The notes under the pieces were generated by a model. That model did no database searches, had not been told where the DNA came from, and was given only the letters and a program-made list of their open reading frames with translations. 64,000 nt of DNA, taken from contig NC_091876.1 of assembly GCF_019399895.1 (NCBI RefSeq), forward strand, positions 4,378,381 through 4,442,380. Reading direction: 5' to 3'. Shown piece after piece: positions 50,401 through 62,540 of this stretch. The stretch's first letter is position 1. Each line of letters starts with the position of its first letter. Both the position numbers and the translations under genes were made by a program. Origin of the DNA: Cardiocondyla obscurior (taxonomy: Eukaryota > Arthropoda > Insecta > Hymenoptera > Formicidae).

Positions 50401-52410
50401 AGATTCGCAAAATGCAATATTTAAAAAATTAATTTTTCTTCGCGACATTATCGCGTGCAAAATTAACGAACGCGCTTACAAAAATATCACTGATGTAATC
50501 TTGCGACAGTGAACAGGAGATATACATATACGTGAAAATAAATATCGGTTCTCTTTAGGCTTCGCACGCTCGGTGATCCGACTCGAAATATTCACGTGCT
50601 CGCACATTCGTAAGCGGGCCCTGAATTACACCGCACATACGTACAGTATTCTTCCTCTGCGTGGCGGAATTTAATCCCGCAAAGGCGAGAAACTGCTGCT
50701 TCCGGTACGCAAACGCGAACCTAATCCGAACCAACAACGACTGAACCACGCTGCTGTTTGACACTACGATAAAAAAAAAAAAACGACGTATTCGCGACGC
50801 TTTTTACGTTAACGACTCGATCTCTCTTTGCAGGCTGGTCTGTATTCTTAACGTGTATCTTACGTCGACTCTGCCCTCATTTCACGCCGAATATGCTAAT
50901 TAAGGAAATAAATAATGCAATCGGAACTGAACAAAATACCGCACAGCGCGCTAAGAGTTACGAGCCTCTATGTTTTAAAAGGTTTTGCGTGACGTACTGA
51001 TTAGAGAACACTTTTCAGTCTAGGTTGCGAGAAAGTTAATTGGATATTACGACTGAAGATATGCAGTTCTGCTTCCACGGTTAACGTGCTCCACGCGGTA
51101 ATTTTAAAGCGAAGAAATAATAAACGCATCCTCATTAAAAGGATACCTGAAAGATACTCGTAAGAAACCGGAAAGATTGAGCGGTATAGAAGAGCATTTA
51201 AAACATTGTAGAAATACTTTTATCAGTTTGTACATAAAATTTTTTAGTATATCAGATTATTGTGTCAAATGAAAGAAAATTTTTCAAGCCTCTTTGCGAC
51301 GTCTTTCAGGTATTATTTTACTTCCACGAGAACCGGAAACACTTTCACGCCCGTTGAATGTCTTTCTTTCCTCGATCTTCGTTCCCGATCGCCCTACATT
51401 AGGAAAAGAACAACGTACGCGCGCAAGAAATCATGCGCGCGATGAAGGAACTCAACACTTTAGGTCTGGCAACTCAAATGACTAATCCGATCGCCCGCGA
51501 ATCTGCGACATTCAACGTGCGGGATTTGCGATATATATATATATTTTTTTTTCCGCGATTCGTGCGATCGCAATACGTAATCCTGTTTTATTTCTATGTA
51601 CCTCGCTTCTTTCTGCAGACTCCTCGTCCTTGACGATTGTCCTTTGACTTTCGATGATCTTCAATGATTCTCCGAAATCCTCGATCGGTCGCGATCCTCC
51701 TGTCCTCCCCCTCATGTTCCTTCTCCTTTGCCTCCTCCTTTTTCTCCCGGCATCTTAAACAAATTCTTAAATTTACCCGGGAGAACGTAGGGTCAGATCT
51801 TTGCAGTTAATTGGCGCATCAATATCATTTGGCTTTTTATATATCGATATTGTCACGAACTGGATGTCATCTTAAAGGCGTTCCGGTCCAAAAAAAAAAA
51901 AAAGCGTTCCAAGCAGCTATAGGTCCTCTCAAAACCTCGCCGAAGCTTTCATCGTTCGATCGAGGTCTCTCGACTCGCAAGAATTCTTGACACGATCGAT
52001 CGTCGACATCCACCGAACCAAACAATGGCTCGAGAATTGTTCGACCATCTGCTCTTCCTTGTTCATGCTGGGTTAACAAACTTGAGCGTGCTCGCTTTCG
52101 AGCTGAACGTGTGCGAATTTCCTCTCCTCTTTCATTCCACTGTGCATTACGCTCGTTCTCTCTCTCTCTCTCTCTCTTGATATTTCTCCTTCGCATATTC
52201 GCACGCGTTTCTCGTTGCTTTCGTTTCCCTCGTCATTATTATCTCTTTCTCGTCCACTTTCCTTCTTTACCAAGCTGAAGGCGGATCCGGACACGAGCGT
52301 GCCGCCACGTTGCTGCTCGACTCGGTTGCGGTAACGGGTGCCGAAGTGCGTCGGATCTCGATTGGTTTCGAACCGGACGTGGGTGGCCGGCCCAAAACCC
52401 CTTGACTGTT
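47425..52410. other. Intergenic, no gene recognised
   Basis: Includes a TA-rich microsatellite at about 47790-47882, a pyrimidine-rich tract at 48780-48850, GC-richer DNA at 50550-50760 and 51300-52410, and a (TC)n run at 52157-52177. The frames at 51867-52441 flank or oppose the next gene's last exon and look spurious. Confidence 0.45.
52157..52177. repeat. (TC)n microsatellite
   Basis: About ten uninterrupted TC units. Confidence 0.85.
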
Positions 52411-55400
52411 TCACGACAAATTCCGTTGGTCCTCCGCGCAATCTTCCGCCTTCTTCAGCGAGCGTTTTAATTTATCGACCAGTCGATTATGGAACTTGTT
52501 GAGCGAGTTCGAGCTGCCGGTCTTCGGCGGCGACGTGCTCGTGCTCTTGCTCGGGCTCTGGAGAGAGCTTTGAGACGCCCTCGAGGACGTCCTCGAGAAG
52601 TGTCGCGAGGTCAGCGGCACAGACCGATGAGCCGGTGAGGTAAGAAAGTCGGAACCGGGAGAGGTTGACAACGACGGGCCTTCCGACTTGGAACATTCGG
52701 ATACCTATTTAAAAAAATATATAATGTTCTGGGTTATTACAAGGGAAAAGCAGTCTCGTTTTCTCATATGGCTGTCAGCTTTTTAGCTGTTAGTTCTCAT
52801 TCTATACATGTACGTACATACATGTGCATTATTAGCATTAAGATTGCAAGGAATATGTTTTAATAAGTAACTTTGTGTGATTTGTTTGATGTACGTATAA
52901 CGAAACCAATTATTATTAAAGGAAGCAAACTCCAATTACATTTTTCTCCATCGACAAAAGGAGAGATTTCAACGAATTATCTCTCATTTATTTCTGTTAT
53001 TCATATTTTTATATTTTACATAATTAATTAATATACAATAGATACGCGAGAAATGAAAGATAATTAAATTAAAAAATAAAAACGTTTAGAAATGCAAGTT
53101 TTACGTAACTCACGTAATAATAATCATATCTATACTGATAAAACGTTAGGCTAAAAAAAAAAAGCTCGAGCAATAATATTTCGACAACTGATTTGCAGCT
53201 TCTTTTGTACAGCATTTATCAAATATGTACACGCCAAAGTCGCGATAACGGCAGTAACTCTAACGGGTGCACAATTCGTGAAAGAATGTACATATTTTTT
53301 TTTTATTACATCGCATGCAAATGTGAGGCGGTTCATTAATAGCGGTTTAATTAGACAATTTGACTAAACGATTAGCAGATTTGTATTATCGCAAAGACTC
53401 TTAAACGCGGACCGACCGAATAATCTTGAATTATTCAACACTCGGGTGCGATAAAAATCGGAAAAAGTATCGCGCACCGCGAGTATGACGTAGGCTTATT
53501 ATACGTGCGACGCGTACGTGCCCTTCTTCACGTACGATCGACGTTGAACTCACGACCATGTGCTCATATTGTCGTCACGGTAGGAAACGGTAAGTGGCCG
53601 ATTAGATCAGATTTGTTTCGTATGTAAGCTTCCCCCTTTTAAACACGCACGCGGGCACACACACATTGACAGCAAACGAGATCGAGTTATGATAGCTGGC
53701 TCATACAGTGATTCTCATATTGTCTGAAAAATCTTACGATCGCGAGTCATCTCAGATTTTAATTGCGACGTCAAGAATTTTATTTTCTTCATCGAGCCCT
53801 AACCCTTTTCACTCAAATGCGCAATCGTTTAATGTCGTCAGCTCGATGTTTTCCGTTTCAATTTGACCGAATTCCTCTCGCTTTTATGTTACATGCGATT
53901 ACGCAATCCGCATATCGCGAACGAAATGCGGCCAATGTGTGCCGATACGTGCGCAAGAAGAGTTTAGCCGCCTATAAACGTTTCTCGTTTAATCTTAACG
54001 CGATCTCCGGTTCGTATTTATAAAGAGCCTCTTATCAAAGCCGCGTTATACGGGACAAAAATACATGCACTGAAAATAAGGACGATCGATTATTCGTCGT
54101 CGGCGTGCAGGACAAGTTCAGAACAGGTGTTCGAAGGCTACCCGCGACAGTTCGTTTAATTAGGATTCATTAATTATTAATCGTTTCGTATTTCACGCCG
54201 GCAATAAACACGTAAGCCTAATTACATATCTAAATAATAAAATTTCTCCATATAATATTTCGAAAAAAAAAAATCAGCCGTAATTTAATTCGTATTAATT
54301 TAATTCTTTGAACTAATCAAAATGATTAATTTCTCAATTACGTTTTCATCACTGATGCGAGTATATATTTTAATTATGCATTGGCAGCATCCAGAATTAA
54401 TTTAAATGCTATTTACACAAATTTTTGAAGCATGAAAATGTTATTGAAATTTATCTAAATGCACGAATTTATACCCGAAAATTCAGCGTTATTAATGAAC
54501 TTGGCAAATATCTTTTAATCGATACAGCGGGCACAAACGGAATAAGCTTCGCGGAAATGTGCTCGATTATAATTAGACGTTGATATAACTGTATACTGTA
54601 ATAATACATGGTTTAGATTAAAAAATACGCAGTAGATACATAAACTAACAGCTTTACGTTATGTAATTGGCAATGATTTCTCATGAGATTGCGTTAATGT
54701 TCTGGCAGTAATAATCGTTTCTATCTCGTACTGCGTACTTGTAACTTTCAGTGTCACGTGTTTGAGTTGGCTTTAAATATCAACATGGAAGGACAAAGAG
54801 TTAATTAAAAATATCCCGTTTGCGCATTTTTGTAACACATTATCCGTAACGGAAGTTAATTGTGCATCGTGTACAATACGAAATATATATTACAAATACA
54901 ATTTCTTACGTTAATATTATTATATTACGCAATTACAGAACGAATAAAACGATAGATAAGAGTTTCGACGATTAAGAAAGAATCTGTGAGTTCACCGCAC
55001 GATACATTACAAAATCAACTGATCAAAGCTTGCGCAATTTCGTGTCATATAAAGTTTGTTACGTTTTAGACCTATACGGACGTCTATCTTTTAAAACATT
55101 TTAATAAAACTTTTTTATAACATAAACCACTAAATAATAACTTCTCGATTTATATCTGCATATTTTAAACTTAAATTAAATTAAGTCAGCAAAATATAAA
55201 AAAGAAACTCGTTCAAAATTATTCGAAACTAACCTTTTGCTAAATCGTGATAATTAATACATTCTTGTTTCGTTTAATCATTATTAATTTTCATTAAAAA
55301 TGCATAATTTATCTACAAGCAAGACAAAGTAATAGGTGATATGTATGCGAGATCATAATGCAATGAAACTATTATTATCGCTGTCTTTGCGAACTCCCAT

Positions 55401-57916
55401 TTAGATATTGATTAGCGTATTAATAATTATGACAATTCCATATAACTCTCGTTAATTGACATTTTGTAATTAACGCCACTCGCATTAAATTTAAACGTAA
55501 ATGACGAATAAATACAAAAGTCACAATGCCACCGGTGGGTGACATTTGCGAAAACATTTACGAGCGCAATAAACTGCGCGTACCGCATGCAATTCGACAT
55601 TACACGCCTAACTGCCTACGTTGTGATAAAAATAAACTTCTATCCGGCGCATATTTATCCGACGGGACACGTGGTTCCAATCGTCACCTATTATTGACAG
55701 TGCTTGTTCAGCGTCTGCAAATACAATTTCGCCGAACGCCAAGAAGAAACCGGTTCCGAGTTGCGCCGAGTCGATCTTTTACGGCAACGATTTCACGAGA
55801 AAAAGAAAGAAAAAAAAAAGATTCAACTTTTTCCGAGCTATTTTATCGACGCCAACGCGATGAGAGAACGATCGATATTACGAGTTGCGAATACGGTCAA
55901 TCGCGTCTTGGGAAAAAAAATTATTAAATCCGTCCTTGAGACTCTAAAGAAGCTGCAAAACTGCGTCGGCATTTATCATAAAACTTTTGTAATTAATTTC
56001 TACTTTTTTTTTTTTTTTGATTATATATTCACTTGCATTGAAATAGAAAAAAAAATTGTTCCGTATTATGATGCGAAATTTGCATTACGTGGATAATTAC
56101 GTGAAGATTGCATTACGGCACATAAATAATTCACAGAAAAAGCGAGAAAATTTGGAACTAAAAGGATGGCAAAACTTAAATCACATTAATTTATAATAGC
56201 TCCAAGAAAATCGATTCTCTGATATGTTAATATATTTACATCATTTCCTAATTATATCATCAGATATTTTATTCTAATAATAAATCTTATTATTTGCTAA
56301 AGTCATTTAAAATACACGTAAATATCGACGTCTCTTGAAGCTATAAAAATTAAGAACGGCGTTTACTTTGAAAGGACCCCAACAAGTTTGGTGACAATAA
56401 CCATATTGAAAAATTCATATTTCATAATTAAGCGGAACAACGGAATTTGTTTTCAAAATAAACGCCTCAAGCAGGCTGGAAAAAAAACGAAAGACACGTC
56501 GCGCAAAATTGGAATAACCGATTACCATGAAAATTGAGACGGAAGGACGATCGCACATGCCGCACTTTGCGAGACGGTTGTGTCTGCTGGTTCGCCAGAT
56601 CTGCGAAAAAATCGCACGTGCTGTGACAAGTATTCCTTTTTAATTTCCCCATCGCCGTTTTTCCTTCGCCGCGATGCAATTCTTGCGGAAATCGACGAAG
56701 GCCCAAAATTCTTTCGCGTCGATCCGCAATTTCGAAACTACGTACGCGATACGGCCAGCGAAGAAAAAAACAAAATTTGCATGATTTCCTTCGAGCGCGT
56801 AAAAGGACGTCATTTTCTACGCTGGCGCACATTTCAATGTTTTCGCGCTAGTCATATGCGCGATAATAATGTGCGGATGACGCATCAAAACTGGCCGGCG
56901 CCAGCATTGTTAAAAGTCAGTCTCTTGCAATTTTTTAAACGACGTCCACTGCCCCGCCCTCCGCCCTCCGCCACTGAACGCGCCAATTTTCAAGAGAGAG
57001 ATTATCGGTCTTAAAAAATTTGTTCTTTATCTCTCTCCTTACGTTGATAAGCGATAAACGTACATACATAACCATGAATGAAAACGTAATTATGTCACTG
57101 GCGCTGTCGCAACTAAATTGTTTCTATACATATCCTATAAACAGTTATTAAAAAACTACAATACTTTGCAGACTAAAAAATCTGCAAAGAATCACGTACG
57201 AGAATTAATGCTTATCAATATTTAATCTTTTTTTTTTAAGTTTAAAACGAAGATTATAAAGTCTGCATTAAGCGACACAACAAAAAATTAATATCCCCTT
57301 TTCTTCAATATGAAATAAAAATTGTGCATAACGCGCGGCATAATTTCTTTTGCTTCCTTCGTTTAATAAATGATAAATATTTTAATATATCATTTCTATT
57401 TAATATTAATAGTTTTTCATTATGTGTAATATTAAAATTTATTTAAATACTAATTTTCTTAAAGATGTCTTAATGCCAGTAATGCACATGATTGTTAACA
57501 TAAAATTATTTTTTTTAACAATAAATACGATGTCTTCCAAATAGCGCTTTGCGAAATGACAACGGCAAATATTTATCAAACTTTTAGGAATCTTATATTC
57601 CCCGAGTAGTTCAACTTTGTCTCATCTAAATTTCTAACTACTTTATACCATGAGTAGAGGTACGGGAATTTAAATATGAATAACGAAGACGTACTGTAAC
57701 GGTTCCGGCAATTTTCTACCTGCCTCGCCGACTTGATGGAATGAACGTTCGGTTACTCAAAGCGCATTTGAAAAAAAAAAAAAGTAAAACGTCGCAATAT
57801 GAACTTACCTTCCGGCTGCGACAGGCCTGCGGATTCGAGCACTCGGATGACCGCCGACTCCGATTAGTCTTGTAAATATCCCATTCATTTTTCACCACAG
57901 GCATCATAAACGCCAT
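52411..57916 (-). CDS. Ser-rich small protein (133 aa), two exons, 5.1-kb intron
   Basis: Exons 57809-57916 (36 codons) and 52411-52704 (97 codons and stop) join in phase 0 (donor AAG/GTAAGT, acceptor TTTAAATAG). The ATG has a favourable context (GACGAGATGGCG) and an in-frame TGA upstream. The N-terminus MAFMMPVVKNEWDIYKTNRS precedes a basic Arg/Ser run (RSRRSSECS). The middle is low-complexity Ser/Thr/Pro with many basic-context serines (HFSRTSSRASQSS), likely kinase targets. The last 30 residues (NKFHNRLVDKLKRSLKKAED region) look like an amphipathic basic helix. No signal peptide or membrane segment is seen, so the protein is probably cytosolic or nuclear. I do not recognise the family with confidence; the motif-like ends suggest a conserved regulatory or adaptor protein. 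Confidence 0.8.
52705..57808 (-). other. Intron of the Ser-rich protein gene
   Basis: 5.1 kb between GTAAGT and AG. It includes plus-strand frames at 55526-56096 and 56580-57014 that lack domains, splice logic and typical start context, and are treated as chance. A further alternative exon cannot be excluded. Confidence 0.6.
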
Positions 57917-58720
57917 CTCGTCGTCGGTTTTTATTACCTCGTCTCCGTTTCACACGTCGTCTCTACTCCGACTCCGTTCCTTCCCTTCGGTTCCCGCGAT
58001 CTCTTTCCTTCTGTCTCACTTGTGACGCTTGTCGAACTCTCTAGAAAGTTTTAACTCTCGCAGGAGTGAAAGAGAAGGCCGATCTTCACCCCGACGGGAT
58101 CGGTAATTCCTGCGGGTGGTCCTGCCAGAGAATTTAGGACTTTCGCTGGGATTCCTCACGCCGATTCGCAGCCGCACAATTCCGCTCTGCTATCAATCGC
58201 GGGTTCAATATTAGTTTTGCGCTGGTGACGTTGACAGTATCGACGTCCGCGGCGATGTTGACGACTTCGTTAAAGGTGCGATGACAGCTCCGTCCGATAG
58301 ATAGAACTGGAAAACTTCATACACGTCCCGCTCGCACGAGTGCGCTTGCGATATGCGTGTCTCTTTGGTTTTTCTTTCGTTCGTTTTATTTATTACAATT
58401 GCGGCGTATTGCCTCCTGTTTCGGCAAAATTCGGTTCCTCAACTCACGTCCTTACAATGCAGCAGTTCGCTACGGAATAAGCACGCCGGTCCGCGCGTGA
58501 ACGAGTGAAGATCTTGCGACTCGCGCCGGGAACGGTGGGGACGAATGAGCGCACTCATTGGCTATCGTTGAGGCGGGACACCTACGTCACGGGTTACCAT
58601 TGATTTTTCAATGTTGATACACACCGCGGCATGGTGACGTGCCGGATTGAATTTTTGGCGGCGCGCTACCGCACACCGTCGTCTCGCGTGTCGTGCGTGC
58701 GTGACGCACGAGGAGACGGA
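57917..58720 (-). promoter_or_regulatory. GC-rich 5' UTR and promoter region of the Ser-rich protein gene
   Basis: GC- and CpG-rich sequence directly upstream of the ATG. On the minus strand a CCAAT element (GATAGCCAATGAG, about 58550-58562) occurs with no nearby TATA box, unlike the secreted-protein cluster. The exact start site is not determinable here. Confidence 0.4.
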
Positions 58721-61255
58721 CTCGTCAAATATCCTGGAACCTAGATCCCGAGGGACTACACATGAATCGCGGTTACTCGAATTTATCGCGCCGATTAGTT
58801 AACACAAGATTTTTTTTTTCGCAAGAATATCCTTCAAGAACACGTTTTTCTTTTTTTTTCTCAGCTTTTTAAAGTTCAACGATGTCGTTCTTTAATTTTC
58901 CTTCCTTAACTTTCAATGTTGCCACTTACTTGAATTCCACACAGTCGAAAGTCAAATTAAGTTAAAGTGTACTTAATTTGAAAGTATTAATATTATTTAG
59001 GACGATTATTTCGATATGTGATAATTATAAATGTGTAATAAGTGAGGTTATTGTCGGCGCTGCGAATTTAAAACCGATATGAAAAGAGTTATAAACTTTC
59101 ATTCGTAAACAAGAAATAATTTTTTTTTTATGAACGCAGCAAAATGCACGCACGGGTTATGTAATACTATACTCGTCCTTTGTTTATGCGCATATTATTT
59201 AGCACAGTGCACTCGCAGTTTGTCTGAATATAATCTATCCATGCAAATAAGATGTTATAAAAGAACGAAGAATTAATCAGATATTCTGAGGGAAATCATT
59301 ATCGAGTCTTATCGATTTGTCTTTGATCTTTTGCGGTGGGAAAAACTGCGAACGTGGTCAAGGCTGTCCTTGAAAAAAAAAAAAGCACTAAGCAAGATGG
59401 AAAAAATTATTGTCTAATACAATAATTCCCGAATCTTTGGTACAACGTTATGACAATAATTCTATTTAACACGCTATCTAATTTACTTGATAATAATACT
59501 GTTAACTATTAATTAACGACTTAAATCGTTGCAAACCGCTGACGAAATTAATTTCAGTTTAATGAACAAAACTTTCCTCGACTGCGCACGTCAGCAAATT
59601 ACAATTGTTAATCCTAGACGAATTCAGTCAGACGTTAATAAATTTCTGATTAATAATTAGTACTTCCCGAAACTGTTCTCGTAACAAATTAATATAAATT
59701 TAATAATAAAAGTAATATCATTTCGTAATAAGCAGTGTATATTTCCAGGACTTTAGAGAAACAGTTTAATATCGTCGTCTTGATATCACTCGAGGATAAA
59801 TAGATAGAAAAAGTTTTGCGGATTTTGCGGTTTTGCACGTTTATCTTGTGGGCAATGCAGTCTAACAAGCGACAAAAAAGAGAAAAAAAATAAACGCATG
59901 TTTGACATAGCCGACTTATATTATTTTACTACGCGTCGGAAATGAATTTATATACGTACATATGTACCTAAACTTGTTGAAATATAGTTCTCTAACAATA
60001 TATAACAGGAATCGGAAATCAATATTCTACATACGCTTCCTCGACCTCGCAGTCATGATCTGTGGCATGTACATATCATGAAAAACATGCGCAAATAATA
60101 TCGCAACACTATTCACGGACATTTCTGAATAACTGCGTGTTAAATAACAAGTACGTACTCCGATGTTGTATGCTTTGCATAGAAATTACGAAAACGAAAT
60201 AAAAGCTACGGAGAAACCTGCTGGATCACTTCGTGATTCTATTTATTTGCAATATTAAAAAAAAAAAAACTAAATATATATTTTATACGGTGATGTTTTA
60301 TTGATAAAGAATAAAAATAGCGACATATCATTGCGGATAAGTGAAATTTTAAGCCGTACTTAATTACCAACACGCGATAATCTAACCATCGAACAATCGC
60401 TCAGATATTATCAGCTGATCACGATTTTATCAACATTAAATAATGAAGCATACGTTACTTATTATTAATTAAAGAAATAAAGTGCGATAAATTTAATTCG
60501 ATCAAAAATCGATATTACAAATTGATAATTGTTTGGAAACTAATAAAATAATATTGTATCTTTTAATTTCTCCGAGAGTTATTGCAATTTCAATCAATGT
60601 GTAATTTAAATTACATCAAACGCAGTAAAAAAAAAAAAAATTGATAAATGTTTCTGTGCATCTCTGCAAATATATTTTTACAGTTAACTATTAACGCAAA
60701 ATTAAAATGTAGTTAATACTTTCACTTTCTGTCTACATTTTCTCTCGTCTTGAAATATCTAATATACGACGTAAAATATTTTTATTTTACGCTTAATAGC
60801 TTTCTCTAAAAGTACTTGAGAAGAAAAGTAGCAAGAACTAGCAGCGATAAAAGAGATTTATATACTCCTTCAAACATTAATATATTCTTAGAAAATATTC
60901 TTTGACTTCGTCGTTAACGATTTGTCGATGTCAATTATTTTTTGAAGTTTTATTAATTATTAAACATTACTCGTCACATTAGGAAATCATATCGCGGGAA
61001 TAATAAAAATCGGCCTGCCTGACGTTCGCCGAGACGGCTTTCGTGAGGAGAATGAGTGATGCGTTCAACCCTCTACATCGATTTTTCGCCAGAGTCACTC
61101 TGGCGACCGTTCCCCGCTTGCTACTTAAGTGTCTCCTGGTTACCGATAAAACGCAGAAGAAACGAGGAAGCGTCTACGACTTTTTGCAGTAAACCGAAGA
61201 ACATAACTTTGAATTGTGTCAGTAAATTCAAGAAAACACGAGGACTTTAGTAGAA
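58720..61255. other. Intergenic, AT-rich
   Basis: Poly-A/T tracts and no recognised gene, except a slightly GC-richer patch at 61010-61200 that could be a promoter or leader for the weak exon candidate at 61266. Confidence 0.45.
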
Positions 61256-61265
61256 AAGAACTAAA

Positions 61266-61295
61266 ATGGCAAGCTTTCACTGTTTGCATCTCCTA
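61266..61295 (+). CDS. Weak candidate first coding exon (10 codons)
   Basis: ATG GCA AGC and seven more codons (MASFHCLHLL) run directly into CTA/GTAAGT, a strong donor in phase 0. It could begin a signal peptide completed by a later exon, as seen in genes A and B, but no matching downstream exon was found within the window. Confidence 0.2.
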
Positions 61296-61699
61296 GTAAG
61301 TAACATAAATTTAATAATCACTACTCATCATTAATAAAATAAATTGTCCCTCTACTGTAATACTCGATATAAAATTTATCATATCGAGAAAATGTTCGCT
61401 TATAAGACCAATTTATATATAGTCCCCAAGAGTCTTCAATATCTTTATCGAGTCTATGCAACACGGTTACTGTAAATCGCTATTACGCTAGGTGTTTCAA
61501 GGAAAAAAAAAATGAGTACACGGTCGCTATTAATACACGACGTATGATAAAACTTACACTAACTATAAAAAAAAATAATAAGTCGTCGACTGCTGGCGTT
61601 TTAATATATTCGTATATAATTTATTTAGTTAAAAAAAATCGCTGCAAAATTGGTCGAATGTACGAAAAGCGAGAGATATATTGCCACGGACGTAATGCT

Positions 61700-62466
61700 G
61701 TGACATCCTGAATCACGTCGGTGAGAGATGTCGAAGGGTTAACGACCTATAGTAGGGTCGAGGGTGATCTAGACAATCACGTATGCCGAAGCCGAGGCGT
61801 TCCGTACGATTAAGCGATACGGATACGCTGACACGACCCCGATGGTGTGTCGAATCCCTTAAAGGGTGGCGTGCGGAAATGGAGGGGCGCTTTTAGTAGG
61901 ACACGGCTCGCACTATGTATCTCCGGGCTGGCTATATACAGTTCTGTTTCACTTACACGCCGGCCACGTACGATTCGCGCGATCGTCATAACCGACGCCG
62001 GATCGTCGATCGATCTCTCCCGGCCGCTTGCGGATCGAGCGGCGACGCGATCGGCTTCCAGTTGGCGACTGGACGCGCAACGCTCGACAAAACGTCTGGG
62101 CGATTCTTCCAAATGCAGTCCTGACGACTGCACGGAGAGCATCAGTTTCCCAGCCCCGATATAAGAAGATCTGGGATCGATACCACTAACTGACGACGGA
62201 TAAGCATCCCTCATGGTGATCGATCGTCGCAAATTGCAAATGACAAAGCGAATGAAAAACGGATGAAGAGACGATTTTCGCTGAATAAGTAGAATAAGAA
62301 GAATATTGTGAAACGTTAAGTATACTATGCACCGGTAGAGAAGCATATTCAACGAAAGAGAAGAAGGAAAAAGATGTGAGGAGAGGAAGTCTCGGATCGA
62401 AAATCTCTCGATGAGCGTCGTCACATTGTTTGCTGCACGTGATAAAGATCCATAGCGTGCAAAATA
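61700..62466 (+). promoter_or_regulatory. GC-rich putative promoter and 5' UTR of a plus-strand gene
   Basis: GC- and CpG-rich sequence upstream of the ATG at 62467, with an in-frame TAA 21 bases before it. The long minus-strand frame across it is probably a by-product of the composition. Confidence 0.4.
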
Positions 62467-62540
62467 ATGGTGTTCGACGCAATGTGCGAGGAGCAGAGGA
62501 AGCAATTCTTCAGGCAGAGCTACGGTGCTCATTTACCCGG
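62467..62540 (+). CDS. First coding exon of a gene continuing beyond the window
   Basis: ATG opens 24 codons plus two bases (MVFDAMCEEQRKQFFRQSYG, then AHLP and a split Gly codon) ending at G/GTAAGTG, a consensus donor. The coding sequence is hydrophilic and protein-like with an amphipathic charged stretch and no signal peptide. An in-frame stop upstream fixes the start. No acceptor with a matching frame is evident between 62541 and 64000, so the rest of the gene lies past the window end. The family is not recognised from this fragment. Confidence 0.55.

Noticed and set aside
51867..52441. Arg/Glu-rich frames of 109 and 122 codons next to the Ser-rich gene
   Set aside because: They are shifted-frame readings across the last exon and a (TC)n microsatellite. 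The in-frame exon with good splice sites explains the region.
55526..57014. Overlapping frames of 120-144 codons on both strands
   Set aside because: They lie in the intron of the Ser-rich protein gene, overlap each other, are Arg/Lys/Phe-rich and have no domain.
61810..62532. Longest open frame of the window, 240 codons on the minus strand
   Set aside because: It is antisense to the leader and first exon of the plus-strand gene, in GC-rich DNA where stop codons are scarce. It has no recognisable domain, its composition shifts along its length and its start is not distinctive.
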